Positions 29,174 to 38,701 of a DNA stretch of 64,000 bases are shown piece by piece (within the stretch, counting starts at the first letter, position 1; every line of letters starts with the position of its first letter). The notes under the pieces were generated by a model. That model was not told the origin of the DNA, searched no databases, and was given only the letters and a program-made list of their open reading frames with translations. A program made the position numbers and the translations under genes. Source of the DNA: Deinococcus deserti VCD115 (GTDB lineage Bacteria; Deinococcota; Deinococci; Deinococcales; Deinococcaceae); contig NC_012526.1 of assembly GCF_000020685.1 (NCBI RefSeq), positions 229,501 through 293,500 of the forward strand. The letters are read 5' to 3'.

Positions 29174-29829
29174 GCGCCCACCTCCGCCGTTCCCTGCGCG
29201 TCCGGAGTCCAGTCGCGCATGCGCAGCAGCCGCTCCAGATACTTGGCCATCTGATCAGCCTCCAGGTTCACCTTCGTGCCCACCTTCCAGGTGTGTAGAG
29301 AAGTCACTTCCAGCGTGTGCGGCACCAGCCACAGGGTGAACTCGTCAGCGCGCAGGTCGGCGCGGCTGCCAGCTGGACCACCCACATCCACCACCGTCAG
29401 ACTCACGCCGTCCACCGTCACGCTGCCCTTGGGCACCAGGAAACGCGCCAGGTCTGCCGGGGCCCGCACCGTCATGGTGTAGGCGCCGGGCTGGGCGTCT
29501 ATCTGCAGAATCTCTCCCACGCCGTCCACGTGGCCGCTGACCACGTGACCGCCAAAGCGCGCTCCGGCGGTCATGGCGCGCTCCAGGTTCACCACGTCAC
29601 CCGGCTGCCAGTGCGGCGCCGTTTTGGCGAGGGTTTCGTGACTCAGGTCCACCGTGAAGCCGGTCTCGTCCCACTGGGTGACGGTCAGGCAGGTGCCGTT
29701 CACGGCGATGCTCTCACCCAGCGCCACGTCGTTCCACATCTGCGCGGGGGCCACGGTGACGGTCAGATTGCCTTCCTGTTCGGTGGCGCGCGTCACGCGG
29801 CCCACCTGCTCGATAATTCCGGTAAACAT
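29170..29829 (-). CDS. ribE: Riboflavin synthase alpha chain
   Basis: The 219-residue protein contains two lumazine-binding repeats: [10 protein letters not shown] at the start, with [11 protein letters not shown] and later [12 protein letters not shown] as the matching strands, and [12 protein letters not shown] between. It dismutates two lumazine molecules to riboflavin. Its start overlaps the ribD stop (TGATG) and its stop overlaps ribBA (ATGA), so the operon is tightly coupled. Confidence 0.94.
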   Translation of the reverse strand: MFTGIIEQVGRVTRATEQEGNLTVTVAPAQMWNDVALGESIAVNGTCLTVTQWDETGFTVDLSHETLAKTAPHWQPGDVVNLERAMTAGARFGGHVVSGHVDGVGEILQIDAQPGAYTMTVRAPADLARFLVPKGSVTVDGVSLTVVDVGGPAGSRADLRADEFTLWLVPHTLEVTSLHTWKVGTKVNLEADQMAKYLERLLRMRDWTPDAQGTAEVGA

Positions 29830-30935
29830 CAGTTGGCTCCTTGCACGTTCAATCGGGGAATGTCGTTCAGCAGGCCGCGGATCAGCAGATCCGGGCCCAG
29901 GGATTCGAAGGTCACGTCACGCAGGACCTGCGCCTCATGCATAGGGCGCACCGGCGCGGTCAGCGGATTCAGGCCAGCGCCCAGCAGCTTGGGAGCCACA
30001 AAGGCGCGTACCTCGTCCACCAGCCCGGCGTCCAGCAGACTGCCGGCCAGGGTCGGGCCGCCCTCGACGAACAGCGTCGAGAAATTCAGCCGGCCCAGTT
30101 CGGCCAGGGCCTCGCTGGGCTGCGTGGCATAGATCACCTGGGCGCCGGCCGCCTCATGCCTGCTCATGTCCATCCCAGGCGCCGTGACGACCACAGCGCC
30201 AGGACGGATCACTCGCGCGCTGGCTGACGTGCGGCCCTGACCGTCAAAAACCACCGGGCGCGGGTCACGGCCACCCTCCACGCCACGGGTGGTCAGCAGC
30301 GGATCGTCGGTGATGACCGTTCCGCTGCCCACGGCGATCCCGTCCACCTCGTTACGCCACGCCATCACCCGCGCGCGCGAGGCCAGTCCAGTGACCAGAC
30401 CGTTGGCTTCGCCCCGGCCGCTGGCGTCCAGAGCCGCCACCTTGCCGTCCAGGGTCATGGCGTATTTGTAGATCACCCAGGGACGCGCGCGCATCACCAG
30501 GCTGCGGAAGCCGGCCTGCTGGCGCAGCGCCTCTTCCTCGGCGACGCCCACGATCACTTCAATTCCAGCCTCGCGCAGGCGCGAAGCCCCTTGACCCCCT
30601 ACGCGGGGATTCGGGTCCAGGGCGGCAATGACAACCTGAGACACACCGGCGGCGACCAGCGCGTCTGCACAGGGCGGCGTCCGGCCAAAATGGCTGCACG
30701 GTTCCAGGGTCACATAGGCGGTGGCGCCGCGTGCATATTCGCCTGCTTCCCGCAGCGCAAAGACCTCTGCGTGCGGCTCGCCGGCTCTGGGATGAAAGCC
30801 CCGGCCCACCACCTGGCCGTCGCGCACGATCACACACCCCACCGGCGGGTTGGGTGAGGTGCGGCCCATACCCCGCGCGGCCTCGTTCAGGGCCAATCTC
30901 ATGTATTCCGTGTCAGGCGGATGCTCTGTATACAT
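29829..30935 (-). CDS. ribD: Diaminohydroxyphosphoribosylaminopyrimidine deaminase / 5-amino-6-(5-phosphoribosylamino)uracil reductase
   Basis: The 368-residue protein has the deaminase half (HAEVFAL and PCSHFGRTPPCADAL, giving the zinc H-C-C set) and the reductase half from about 150 (YKYAMTLDGKVA, VEGGPTLAGSLL). It carries out two steps of riboflavin synthesis. ATG 30935 matches the family N-terminus although its ribosome site is weak; a second ATG is one codon further out of frame. It is the first gene after the FMN riboswitch. Confidence 0.92.
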   Translation of the reverse strand: MYTEHPPDTEYMRLALNEAARGMGRTSPNPPVGCVIVRDGQVVGRGFHPRAGEPHAEVFALREAGEYARGATAYVTLEPCSHFGRTPPCADALVAAGVSQVVIAALDPNPRVGGQGASRLREAGIEVIVGVAEEEALRQQAGFRSLVMRARPWVIYKYAMTLDGKVAALDASGRGEANGLVTGLASRARVMAWRNEVDGIAVGSGTVITDDPLLTTRGVEGGRDPRPVVFDGQGRTSASARVIRPGAVVVTAPGMDMSRHEAAGAQVIYATQPSEALAELGRLNFSTLFVEGGPTLAGSLLDAGLVDEVRAFVAPKLLGAGLNPLTAPVRPMHEAQVLRDVTFESLGPDLLIRGLLNDIPRLNVQGAN

Positions 30936-31403
30936 ACATCAACGTCGTCCGCCGGGGTGGCAGACAGAACGTTTCCTCCTTCTCTCATCCGGACTGAGCT
31001 GATCAGCAAACGTTTGGGTGGCCAGAGGCTCAGGGACGGCCCTTCGCCTGTCTTGCCGTATTCCACGCGTCTCTGGTCGCAACGTCACCGTCGGCCCCGG
31101 ATTCTCACCGGATCGGGCCCCCGCGTGGTGCGATTTGCGCGGGCTTCGCGGGCTGAGGTCATTCTGGACTGGCATCTGGCGCAGGTTCCGGAATCACCAT
31201 CACCGCCGGTGGGGAATCTCACCCCGCCCCGAAGGAAGCTGGCCCCCCGCGACGCGGCGGGCCGCAAGCAGATTAGTGCATCCGAAGGGGACAAAAGGGG
31301 GAGTTGTTCAGGATCCGGGAACAGCGTGTCCTTTTTAAGCTGATTTCAGGCTCCCCTCACTGCCTGTCACTGGTTCAGGACAGCGGCCTGGACCACTCCT
31401 GAA
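30936..31403. other. 468-bp leader and promoter region of the rib operon
   Basis: This gap between ribD and the next minus-strand gene holds the FMN aptamer (30976-31237) and, upstream of it, a minus-strand TAATCT-like -10 near 31270. I see no protein gene here. Confidence 0.6.
30976..31237 (-). promoter_or_regulatory. FMN riboswitch (RFN element) of the rib operon
   Basis: Reading the minus strand, the RFN blocks appear in order: CTTCGGGGCGGGGTGAGATT, CCCACCGGCGGTGAT, AGCCCGCGAAGCCCGCG, GGTGAGAATCCGGGGCCGAC, and AGTCCGGATGAGAGAAGGAG. The variable stem between them is unusually long. It is placed directly before ribD and would lower rib expression when FMN is high. No T-run terminator is obvious between the aptamer and ribD, so control may act on translation. 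Confidence 0.93.
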
Positions 31404-32366
31404 TTATTTTTTCAGCAGGCAACGCTGATAATCACCAGCACGCCGGCCTTTGCCGTCTGCAAACAACAGCATGATGATCGGGCCGTTGCGGAGCGTATTG
31501 ACGTACTCTCCCGTCACCGGGCGGGTGCTGAGCTCTCCGCCTTTCCAGGTGATGGTCCTCTGGGCTGGGTTGTAGGTGTACGTTCCGGAGCGATTGTTGC
31601 CGGTCAGGTAGGTGTAGCGCCCGCCGCTGGCAATCACGAAAGAGCCCATGTACGCATTCTCATACATCGGGTGGTAGCACACGTAGGTTCCGGCAGGCGG
31701 ACCGGAGGCTGTATTCCCTGGATTGAACCGGGTAAGGCGGTCGGCCGTGACCCAGGTATCCTCGGCGGTGCTGTCCTCGGAGTGCACAAGGTATCTGCCG
31801 TCCTTCACCGCACGTATGGTGGCCTCATTCTCATAGTCGAGCTGACTGAACTTTGCCATGACCCGGTCCCCGACCTTGAACGGTGCGGCGGCGGCCGGCT
31901 GCTGAGCACGGGGTGCGGCCGCTGTGGGTGTCACTGCGGGGGCACTCTTCAGACTGCACCAGCCGAGCACGACGCTCTGTGCATCGGTGTAAATCAGGGC
32001 AACAAAGCGGTTGGTCTTCTCCGTCATCAGAAAGGACAGCGTGTAACTTTCCTCATCTTCCTCTTCGTTCAGCTGCTTGACGGTAATGCCACGTGTTTTG
32101 AACTGTGCAGCCAGACCATCACTAATCGTTTCGGCCAGAGAGGCATCTTCCCAGACCAGATACTCGCTGGCCTGACACGCACTGCCCTGCTGCCCGGCAA
32201 GACTGTTCAAAAACTGACCGAGTTCGCGTGTGGCGGCAGGGTCCGTTACCCGGATCGCCCCTTTGGTCAGGGAAACCTTTGTCAGATTCGAGACGTTGGC
32301 AGGCCCCTGCTGGGCGGCCGCGCCTGAAATCAGGGCCAGGCAGATGGTGATCAGCGGATATTTCAT
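31404..32366 (-). CDS. Secreted protein with Tudor/Agenet-like middle segment, function unknown
   Basis: The 320-residue protein has a signal peptide (ITICLALISGAAAQ). Residues about 20-150 form an alpha/beta part with two cysteines. An Ala/Pro linker precedes FKVGDRVMAKFSQLDYENEA (about 163-182), which looks like a Tudor- or Agenet-type barrel; a C-terminal beta-rich part (GTYVCYHPMYENAYMGSF) follows. I do not know its job. AGGAG lies about 8 bases before ATG 32366. Confidence 0.68.
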   Translation of the reverse strand: MKYPLITICLALISGAAAQQGPANVSNLTKVSLTKGAIRVTDPAATRELGQFLNSLAGQQGSACQASEYLVWEDASLAETISDGLAAQFKTRGITVKQLNEEEDEESYTLSFLMTEKTNRFVALIYTDAQSVVLGWCSLKSAPAVTPTAAAPRAQQPAAAAPFKVGDRVMAKFSQLDYENEATIRAVKDGRYLVHSEDSTAEDTWVTADRLTRFNPGNTASGPPAGTYVCYHPMYENAYMGSFVIASGGRYTYLTGNNRSGTYTYNPAQRTITWKGGELSTRPVTGEYVNTLRNGPIIMLLFADGKGRRAGDYQRCLLKK

Positions 32367-32633
32367 CGGGTCTTCTCCTGTCGCTGTCGGCGGTGTGGTG
32401 AGGTGCCTGTACTTTAGGCTACGGAGCATGCCGCTGTACTGACATCAGCTGGCTTCAGGGAGTGCCCGCATCGGCACGGCTGATAGGGGGGCTGCGGGCC
32501 CTCAGGCAGTCCGTTCGAACCACCGGCCTTTCGCGTTTCTGCCGAACCCGCCACAGACAAGCACTGTTCAAGAAATTGCTGTCTGGTACACGCGCCGCCA
32601 GCGTGGCTGCTGCCTTCAGACAGGTTGAACGGT

Positions 32634-33368
32634 CTACGACGCGGCCTGACCCAGCAGCGCCGCCAGCCCCCGGGACGCCACGTCGCGCACGCTGAACGAC
32701 AGAAGGGGCGTGAGTTCGGTCTCTTCCGGGTTGATCTCGATGACCACGCCGCCCTGCCGCAGGGTCTCGAGGGCCAGGCCGGCAGCCGGGTACACCACGC
32801 CGCTGGTGCCCACGACCAGCGCCACGTCGGCACTGGCAAACGCCTCGGACGCCGTAGCCAGGGCGTCTTCAGGCAGGAATTCCCCGAACCACACGATGTT
32901 GGGACGCATGCGGTGACCGTTCGGAGACACTGGTGGCGTTTCCAGCACGTCCGGGTCGGGCAGCGCAAACACCTCTCCGGTGATCTCGTCCCGGGCGCTC
33001 AGCAGGTTGCCGTGCAGTTCCACCAGCCGCTGGCTGCCGGCACGGGCATGCAGGCCGTCCACGTTCTGGGTGGCCAGCAGAAACCCGTTCCCTTTGAGCC
33101 CTTCAAGCTGCGCCAGCAGATAGTGCGCGCCGTTGGGCTCGGCGCGCAGCACGTCCCGGTAGCGCCCGGCGTACCACTCCCAGACGGTGTCCGGGTCCTG
33201 CCGGTAGGCGTCCGGGCTGGCCAGGTCCTCGGGGCGGAAGCGCGCCCAGTGGCCGGTCTGGGCGTCACGGAAGGTGGGAATACCACTCTCGGCACTCACG
33301 CCAGCTCCGGTCAGCACGGCGACACGCCGGGCGTCACGCAGGGCCGCTCGGGCGGCTTCAAGGTTCAT
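32634..33368 (-). CDS. cobB: Sir2-family NAD-dependent protein deacylase without zinc cysteines
   Basis: The 244-residue sirtuin has the NAD-binding GAGVSAESGIPTFRD (20-34), TQNVDGLHARAG, the catalytic His in LVELHGNL, and GTSGVVYPAAGL. A Tyr and Arg in WEWYAGRYRD match the pair that makes class III (SIRT5-type) sirtuins prefer succinyl or other acidic acyl groups. The usual zinc-binding cysteines after the catalytic His are absent (SARDEITGEVFALPDPD has none). It is the last gene of a minus-strand run, 25 bases after kptA. Confidence 0.88.
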   Translation of the reverse strand: MNLEAARAALRDARRVAVLTGAGVSAESGIPTFRDAQTGHWARFRPEDLASPDAYRQDPDTVWEWYAGRYRDVLRAEPNGAHYLLAQLEGLKGNGFLLATQNVDGLHARAGSQRLVELHGNLLSARDEITGEVFALPDPDVLETPPVSPNGHRMRPNIVWFGEFLPEDALATASEAFASADVALVVGTSGVVYPAAGLALETLRQGGVVIEINPEETELTPLLSFSVRDVASRGLAALLGQAAS

Positions 33369-33393
33369 GGGGTCAGGGTAACAGCCGGTCCCC

Positions 33394-33909
33394 TCAGGGA
33401 AAGTTGAGAAATTCTGGCGGGACAGCCTCTGTCAGCCACACCCCGTTGTCACTTCGGTAGAAGCTGTGGCCAGCGTCGTACATGGCTCCCGACTGCACCG
33501 TCAGGATCACTGGGGTGCCGCGCCGGGCACCGACCTGCCGGGCCGTCTCCGGGTCGCTCGACAGGTGCACGTGATGGCGCTGCATGGGCCGCAGCCCCTC
33601 GTGTTGAATAGCGGCCAGAACGCCAGGGTGGGTGCCGTGATACAGCCTCGCTGGCGGTACCGTCAGCGGCAGACGCAGGTCCACCTCCACGCTGTGGCCC
33701 TGGTTGGCGCGAATGCGCTCGCCATTCAGCGTGAAGCGCTGCTTGTTGTTGGTCGCCACCACCCGTTCGACCTGCGCCCGGGTGACGTTCAGGTGGGCCA
33801 GAACCGGTGCGAGCGGCGCCCAGCCTCCCGGTTCCAGCGTCAGCCCGGCCTTCTGTGGGGCGTGGCGCAGCAGGTACGACAGGCGGCGCGAGAGCTGTTC
33901 GTCGTTCAT
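33394..33909 (-). CDS. kptA: RNA 2'-phosphotransferase (Tpt1/KptA family)
   Basis: The 171-residue protein has both halves of KptA: an N-terminal winged-helix-like part (LSRRLSYLLRHAPQKAGL) and a C-terminal ADP-ribosyltransferase-like part with YHGTHPGV, HVHLSSD and the RxxH-like elements. KptA moves a 2'-phosphate from RNA to NAD; some bacterial members can also ADP-ribosylate 5'-phosphate ends of nucleic acids. Bacteria lack the tRNA splicing that explains the enzyme in yeast. The gap to the sirtuin gene is 25 bases and to the S9 gene 21 bases. Confidence 0.9.
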   Translation of the reverse strand: MNDEQLSRRLSYLLRHAPQKAGLTLEPGGWAPLAPVLAHLNVTRAQVERVVATNNKQRFTLNGERIRANQGHSVEVDLRLPLTVPPARLYHGTHPGVLAAIQHEGLRPMQRHHVHLSSDPETARQVGARRGTPVILTVQSGAMYDAGHSFYRSDNGVWLTEAVPPEFLNFP

Positions 33910-33930
33910 GGCGTGTCCTGGGGTGGCCGT

Positions 33931-35760
33931 TTACAGCCGCCGCGCAAAATAATCCGCCATCAGCCGGTAGCTGCGGGTCTTGCCGGCAATGTCGCCCGCG
34001 CCGTGGCCTTCGTCGTCAAATTCCACGTACTCGAAATCCCGGCCCTCCTGCCGGCCCTGGGCCAGCAGGGCGTCACGGAAGCCGCGCGCCTGGTTGATCG
34101 GGCAGCGTGGGTCGTTGGTGCCGTGCATCATGAACATGTGCGCTTTCAACCGGGCCGCGTGGGTCACGGCGCTGCGGTCGCGCCACAGTTCAGCGTTCTC
34201 TTCCGGGTCGCCCATCATGGTGCGGAAGTAGTAGCTCAGCTGAGGCATGACCCGGCTGTTGTCCTCGTGCAGCTGGCGCAGGTCACTGATGCCCACGATA
34301 GGCACGCTGACTTTAAAGAGCTCCGGCTTTTTCACCGCTGCCAGAAAGCTCATGTATCCGCCGAAGCTGCCCCCGAAAATGCCCAGCCGCTCCGGATCGA
34401 CTTCAGGCAGGGTCTTGAGGAACCCGGCTCCGGCCGCCACGTCCTCCAGGTCGCGCCCACCCCAGTCGCGCAGGTTGGCGTCGCGCCACGCCACGCCGTA
34501 GCCGGTACTGCCGCGGATGTTGGGTGAGAGCACCACATGGCCCCGGTCGGCCAGGAACTGCGCCTGGGCATCAAAGCCCCGGAAGAACTGTGCGGTCGGT
34601 CCGCCGTGCACGTGGACCAGCGCCGGAAGTTTCTGCCCAGGTGCAGCGTCACGCGGCCGGTACAGGATGGCTGGGACCTCCAGACCGTCGGTGGTCGGGT
34701 AGCGGACGTACTCACCCGCCACAAAGTCGGCCGGGTCCAGCTCACCGTAATCGGCCGGAATCAGTACCTCGTAGCGGTCATGTTCCAGGTCGTAGAGCAG
34801 CACCTCCGGGCGGGTGGTGGTGGTCGTGAACTGCAGCAGCAGCTTCGTGCCGCCCAGCGCGAAATCCGTACCGGCAGCAATGCCTGCGGGCAGCTTCAGC
34901 GTGCGTTCGTGCCCGGTCCCGGTGTCGTACAGCACCGGCGTCAGCGTGCTGTCCACGTTACGCAGGGCACTCAGCCAGCGGCCGTCCGGCGAGAAGCGGC
35001 CGGGCATTTCCTCGGTCTGGTCATTTTCGGAAGTCAGCCACCGGACCTCTCCGGTGTCCACCGTCAGCAGGCCTACGCGCCCGCTGCCGCTCGCGTCACT
35101 GCTGACCGCCACGCGCTGGCCGTCGGGATGCCAGTGGCCCACACTGTCACGGCTGCCCTCGCGCACCCGGAAAATGCGGCGCAGGCCACTGCCGTCGGCG
35201 TTCAGCACGTACCCGTCGGTGTTGCGCAGATCGGGGCTCTCGTTGGTGGTCACGGTCAGGCGTGTGCCGTCAGGACTGAACGCCGCCGCCATGGTGGTGT
35301 TCGGTTGCCGGGTCAGCACCGTCCAGGCCGAGTCCTTGGGGGCAGCTGGGTCATAGATGTGCACATTCATCATGCCGCCGCGCGTGCTGTTGACCAGCAG
35401 GCGTCCATCCGGATGAACATCCGCCGCGTAGTCCATGCTCTGAGGGTCGTGTTGCAGCGCGCGGACCTTCCCCGACGCGACTTCCAGCTCAAAGAGGGCC
35501 TGACGCTCGTCGCCGTTCTCATCGCGGCTGAAGTACAGGTGGGCGTCGTCGTGGCTCCAGATGAAAGCCGCGCGCACTGCCTTGGGCGCTTCCCCGTTGG
35601 TCAGCTGACGGCGCTCGCCGCTGCGCAGGTCCTGAACATACAGCTCAAAACGCCCGGTCCAGTCGGCATAGAACGCGATGTGGTTCCCGGAATTTGACAC
35701 CAGGAGGGCCGTCACGGTGGGCAGGGCGGCCAGCGCTTCGAGTGGAAGGCGTTCTGTCAT
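33931..35760 (-). CDS. S9-family prolyl oligopeptidase-like serine peptidase
   Basis: The 609-residue protein has an N-terminal beta-propeller (repeats such as WSHDDAHLYFSRD, FSPDGTRLTVTTNE, and FSPDGRWLSALR) and a C-terminal alpha/beta hydrolase. The nucleophile is in GGSFGGYMS (about 485), the Asp in GTNDPRCP and the His in DDEGHGAG. It cleaves short peptides in the cytosol. It is first in the run with kptA and the sirtuin. Confidence 0.88.
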   Translation of the reverse strand: MTERLPLEALAALPTVTALLVSNSGNHIAFYADWTGRFELYVQDLRSGERRQLTNGEAPKAVRAAFIWSHDDAHLYFSRDENGDERQALFELEVASGKVRALQHDPQSMDYAADVHPDGRLLVNSTRGGMMNVHIYDPAAPKDSAWTVLTRQPNTTMAAAFSPDGTRLTVTTNESPDLRNTDGYVLNADGSGLRRIFRVREGSRDSVGHWHPDGQRVAVSSDASGSGRVGLLTVDTGEVRWLTSENDQTEEMPGRFSPDGRWLSALRNVDSTLTPVLYDTGTGHERTLKLPAGIAAGTDFALGGTKLLLQFTTTTTRPEVLLYDLEHDRYEVLIPADYGELDPADFVAGEYVRYPTTDGLEVPAILYRPRDAAPGQKLPALVHVHGGPTAQFFRGFDAQAQFLADRGHVVLSPNIRGSTGYGVAWRDANLRDWGGRDLEDVAAGAGFLKTLPEVDPERLGIFGGSFGGYMSFLAAVKKPELFKVSVPIVGISDLRQLHEDNSRVMPQLSYYFRTMMGDPEENAELWRDRSAVTHAARLKAHMFMMHGTNDPRCPINQARGFRDALLAQGRQEGRDFEYVEFDDEGHGAGDIAGKTRSYRLMADYFARRL

Positions 35761-35899
35761 GCCGCAGTCTAGGAGAAGGGCGCCGGGGTGCGCCTCATGG
35801 AAATGGCGGATGTGGCCCGCCCCGGTGGGCTACCCAGGGGCCTGCCCTGCGGCCTTTTGCAGGTAGAGGACAGCATCTGCCGGTGGGGCCGGCTCTGTC

Positions 35900-36538
35900 C
35901 TACGCGGGAGCGCCGCCCCCTTTCTTGCTGCGCGCTCCCTCGGCCCAGATGTAACGTGCGGCCAGGGTGCGGTACGGGGCCCACAGGGCCAGCACCTCGG
36001 CGGCTGGCTGGTCAGGGTGCCGCCTTTCCAGGTGCTGGCGCAGGGCCAGGTCTCCCATACTGAACACGTTGGGGCGCGCCAGCGCGAACATCAGGAACAT
36101 CTCCACGGTCCACCGGCCAATGCCGGGCAGCGGCACCAGCTCGCGGATAATTTCTTCGTCCGGCAGGCTGCTCAGGTGTGCAAAGTCCACCTGTCCGCTG
36201 TGGGCCGCTCCGGCTATGGCCTGAATGGTCCGCACCTTGGCCCACGACAGGCCCACCGCCCGCAGGTCGTCGCCCGTGGTTGCCAGGATATTCGGGGCAC
36301 TGATGGTCCCCAGCTGTTCCACAAGCCGGGCATAGATCCGGTCGGCGGCCTTCACGCTCAACTGCTGGCCTGTCACGTTGCGCACCAGCGTTCCGAAAGG
36401 ATCCGGGGTGGGGGAGAACACCGGCAGTTCTCCGTTCAGCGCGATGAGCTCTGCCATGACCGGCTCCATGGACAGGTGGGTCAGGGCGCCTTCGTGATGC
36501 GCCAGTGGAACATCTGGCAGGATGGATTCAGACAGCAT
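35900..36538 (-). CDS. alkA: DNA-3-methyladenine glycosylase II (AlkA2-like)
   Basis: The 212-residue protein has the helix-hairpin-helix segment LVPLPGIGRWTVEMFLMFAL with the catalytic Asp in FSMGDLALR (about 172). It excises alkylated purines in base-excision repair. Its short length, with no N-terminal TATA-binding-like domain, matches the AlkA2 type of D. radiodurans. The first ATG in frame is 36538; the frame's upstream TTG is unlikely. Confidence 0.88.
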   Translation of the reverse strand: MLSESILPDVPLAHHEGALTHLSMEPVMAELIALNGELPVFSPTPDPFGTLVRNVTGQQLSVKAADRIYARLVEQLGTISAPNILATTGDDLRAVGLSWAKVRTIQAIAGAAHSGQVDFAHLSSLPDEEIIRELVPLPGIGRWTVEMFLMFALARPNVFSMGDLALRQHLERRHPDQPAAEVLALWAPYRTLAARYIWAEGARSKKGGGAPA

Positions 36539-36605
36539 GGTGCCATTCAAGCGTATGGCTGGGCTGGTGTGAGCTGACGGAAGTGACAGGACACACCGCT
36601 GACAT

Positions 36606-37013
36606 TCAGCGGCCTACCTGGCGTGCCCGCTGCACCAGGGTGCGGGTAAAGGAGTTGAGCGGAAACGCTTCTGTCTCATCCACAGACACCCAGGCCCATT
36701 CCTCGATTTCCTCGTTGGGCACCACCTCGTGCGAAGGCACACTGGCAAAGTAATCCACCAGCAGCAGGTGTGCCGGGCGCCAGAACTCATCGCTGAACAC
36801 CGCTTCCTGCGTCTGGGCGTACAGCACGTCCGAAAGCTCCAGGCCTACTTCCTCGCGCAGTTCCCGCTCTACGGCATCCACCAGGGTTTCGCCGTACTCC
36901 ACCTTGCCGCCGGGAACACCCCACAGACCCCGCCACTTGGTGGTCCGCACGATCAGCACCCGCCCGTCCGGTCCCCATACCAGTGCTCCGACGCACACCA
37001 CAGGCCTGTTCAT
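36606..37013 (-). CDS. Nudix hydrolase
   Basis: The 135-residue protein has a complete Nudix box, G-G-K-V-E-Y-G-E at about 35-42 then [11 protein letters not shown]. The metal-binding Glu residues are intact. Substrates could be nucleotide diphosphates; the sequence does not say which. Deinococcus genomes carry many Nudix genes. Confidence 0.88.
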   Translation of the reverse strand: MNRPVVCVGALVWGPDGRVLIVRTTKWRGLWGVPGGKVEYGETLVDAVERELREEVGLELSDVLYAQTQEAVFSDEFWRPAHLLLVDYFASVPSHEVVPNEEIEEWAWVSVDETEAFPLNSFTRTLVQRARQVGR

Positions 37014-37098
37014 TGGAAACAGGGTACCGGGCTTTTTGGCCGTGACGCAGAACCCAGACCCACAGAGTCCAGATCTCGACTGCGCAGATGAGGACGCA

Positions 37099-37998
37099 TT
37101 ATTTCGGTGCTGCCTCTTCCGGGGCCACCGCCGGACGCCCGCGGGTATTGACCAGAATCACTCCGGCAACGGCGATCAGACCGCCTACTACCGACAGGGG
37201 CGTAGGCAGCTCACCCAGCCACAGCCAGGCAATCAGGATCGCCAGCACCGGCGACACGTACAGGAAAGAGGTGGTGACGCCTGCGCCTACCCGCGCGAGC
37301 GCGAAGGTCCACGTGAGGTACGCCAGCGCCGCCGGAAACAGTCCGATGTAGATCACGGCCAGATGCGCGTCCAGCGGCGCCCGGGCCAGCTCGTCGCCGA
37401 ATCCCGGCAGGAAGATCAGCATGGGCAGCGTGCCCAGAATCAGGCTCCAGACCGTGAAATGCAGCGGATTCATCCGCCGCAGCAAGGGCTTCTGGAACAC
37501 GAAATACACGCTGGTAAACAGCGCTGCCGCCAGAATCAGCAGGGCTCCGCGCGTAAACTCCACGCTATCGCCGCGTCCCAGCACGATCAGGGATACGCCC
37601 GAGAGGCTGACCAGCGTGCCCATCCAGCCCAGGCGGTTAAGCCGCTCGCCGGAAAAGCGGGTGGCAAGCAGCGCCGTAATGACCGGTCCTGCCGCAATGA
37701 TCAGGCTGGCGGTGCCGGCCGGCACACTCACCTGGCCGTAGTTGAGGAACACGTGGTACAGCGTGATGCCAAAGAGGCTCAGCCAGCCGATTCGCAGCAG
37801 GTCGGGCCAGGCCGGAAGGGGGATGCGCGCCACGGCGGCGTAGATGCCCAGTGCCAGGCTGGCCACCAGAAAGCGGTACAGCGTCAGGTGGCCGGGCGTG
37901 AAAGCCTCCAGACCCGCACGGATGCCCGCAAACGAGGAGGCCCAGAACACGATGGTGATGAAAATAGCCAGCAGGGACAGGGAGTCGAGACGACCCAT
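37099..37998 (-). CDS. EamA/DMT-family transporter
   Basis: The 299-residue protein has about ten membrane helices in two EamA repeats ([16 protein letters not shown] in the first, [17 protein letters not shown] in the second) and the typical end [24 protein letters not shown]. Members export metabolites or amino acids. ATG 37998 is chosen because the first helix begins soon after; no ribosome site is visible, and a GTG 72 bases upstream would add a Pro/Arg-rich stretch. Confidence 0.8.
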   Translation of the reverse strand: MGRLDSLSLLAIFITIVFWASSFAGIRAGLEAFTPGHLTLYRFLVASLALGIYAAVARIPLPAWPDLLRIGWLSLFGITLYHVFLNYGQVSVPAGTASLIIAAGPVITALLATRFSGERLNRLGWMGTLVSLSGVSLIVLGRGDSVEFTRGALLILAAALFTSVYFVFQKPLLRRMNPLHFTVWSLILGTLPMLIFLPGFGDELARAPLDAHLAVIYIGLFPAALAYLTWTFALARVGAGVTTSFLYVSPVLAILIAWLWLGELPTPLSVVGGLIAVAGVILVNTRGRPAVAPEEAAPK

Positions 37999-38257
37999 CT
38001 GTGGGGGGGGAGCCCCGTTCGGGCGCTGGAACCTCGCGGACGGACGAGAAGTCAAAGGGCAGCGCTCCACGCGCTCAGGACCAGCATCATGTCCTCAAGC
38101 GTAGCGCGCAGCCTCGCGCCAGCAGAAACAGCAGCGGCCGGAAGCGTAAGCGAGGCCACAAGACCTCCACATCCGCTCTGCGCTGTCCGCGCTCCAGCAT
38201 GACGGCAGTTGTGGTCCCCCTCTGCGCAGGTGCGGGCCAGCCATAGGAGGCCAGCAC

Positions 38258-38581
38258 ATGGGAGAAGGTAACCCCCGCAGCACGATCAATCCCCCCGTCA
38301 CCCTGGAAACCGATAAGGCCAGCGCTACCTCCAGCCGTGGAGCCAACACCAATCTGGATCCAAATCTGCAAGGTGGCCCAACCACAGCTGCCGATCAGGC
38401 TGCCACTCAGGAAATTACCCACCAGGACGCGCAGCCTGGCGGCATGCCCGAGGGCATTCTGGATCAGAGCGATCCGGCCAGGCAGATGGACAACAGCGGG
38501 CTGCTGCGTCCAAGTGCCGAGGGCGCCGACGCGGCGATCATGGGCGGCAGTGGCCACGCCCGCAACGAGCACAGCGACTGA
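38258..38581 (+). CDS. Small hydrophilic protein of unknown function
   Basis: The 107-residue protein is rich in Asn, Thr, Gln, Ala, Gly and Asp with no hydrophobic core and no cysteine, so it is likely disordered. GGAGG lies 7 bases before the ATG, supporting a real gene. I do not recognise a family; disordered hydrophilic proteins are common among stress-linked genes in Deinococcus, but that is only a parallel. Confidence 0.6.
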   Translation: MGEGNPRSTINPPVTLETDKASATSSRGANTNLDPNLQGGPTTAADQAATQEITHQDAQPGGMPEGILDQSDPARQMDNSGLLRPSAEGADAAIMGGSGHARNEHSD

Positions 38582-38701
38582 CCCCCAGCATCCCCACGCT
38601 GCATACAGCTGCAGAATGGGGCTTTAATTCGGCTTGGCCCAGACTTCACCCGCTTCATGAGGGCCGCCACATACACTGACTCACGTAACGGAGGAACCAC
38701 C

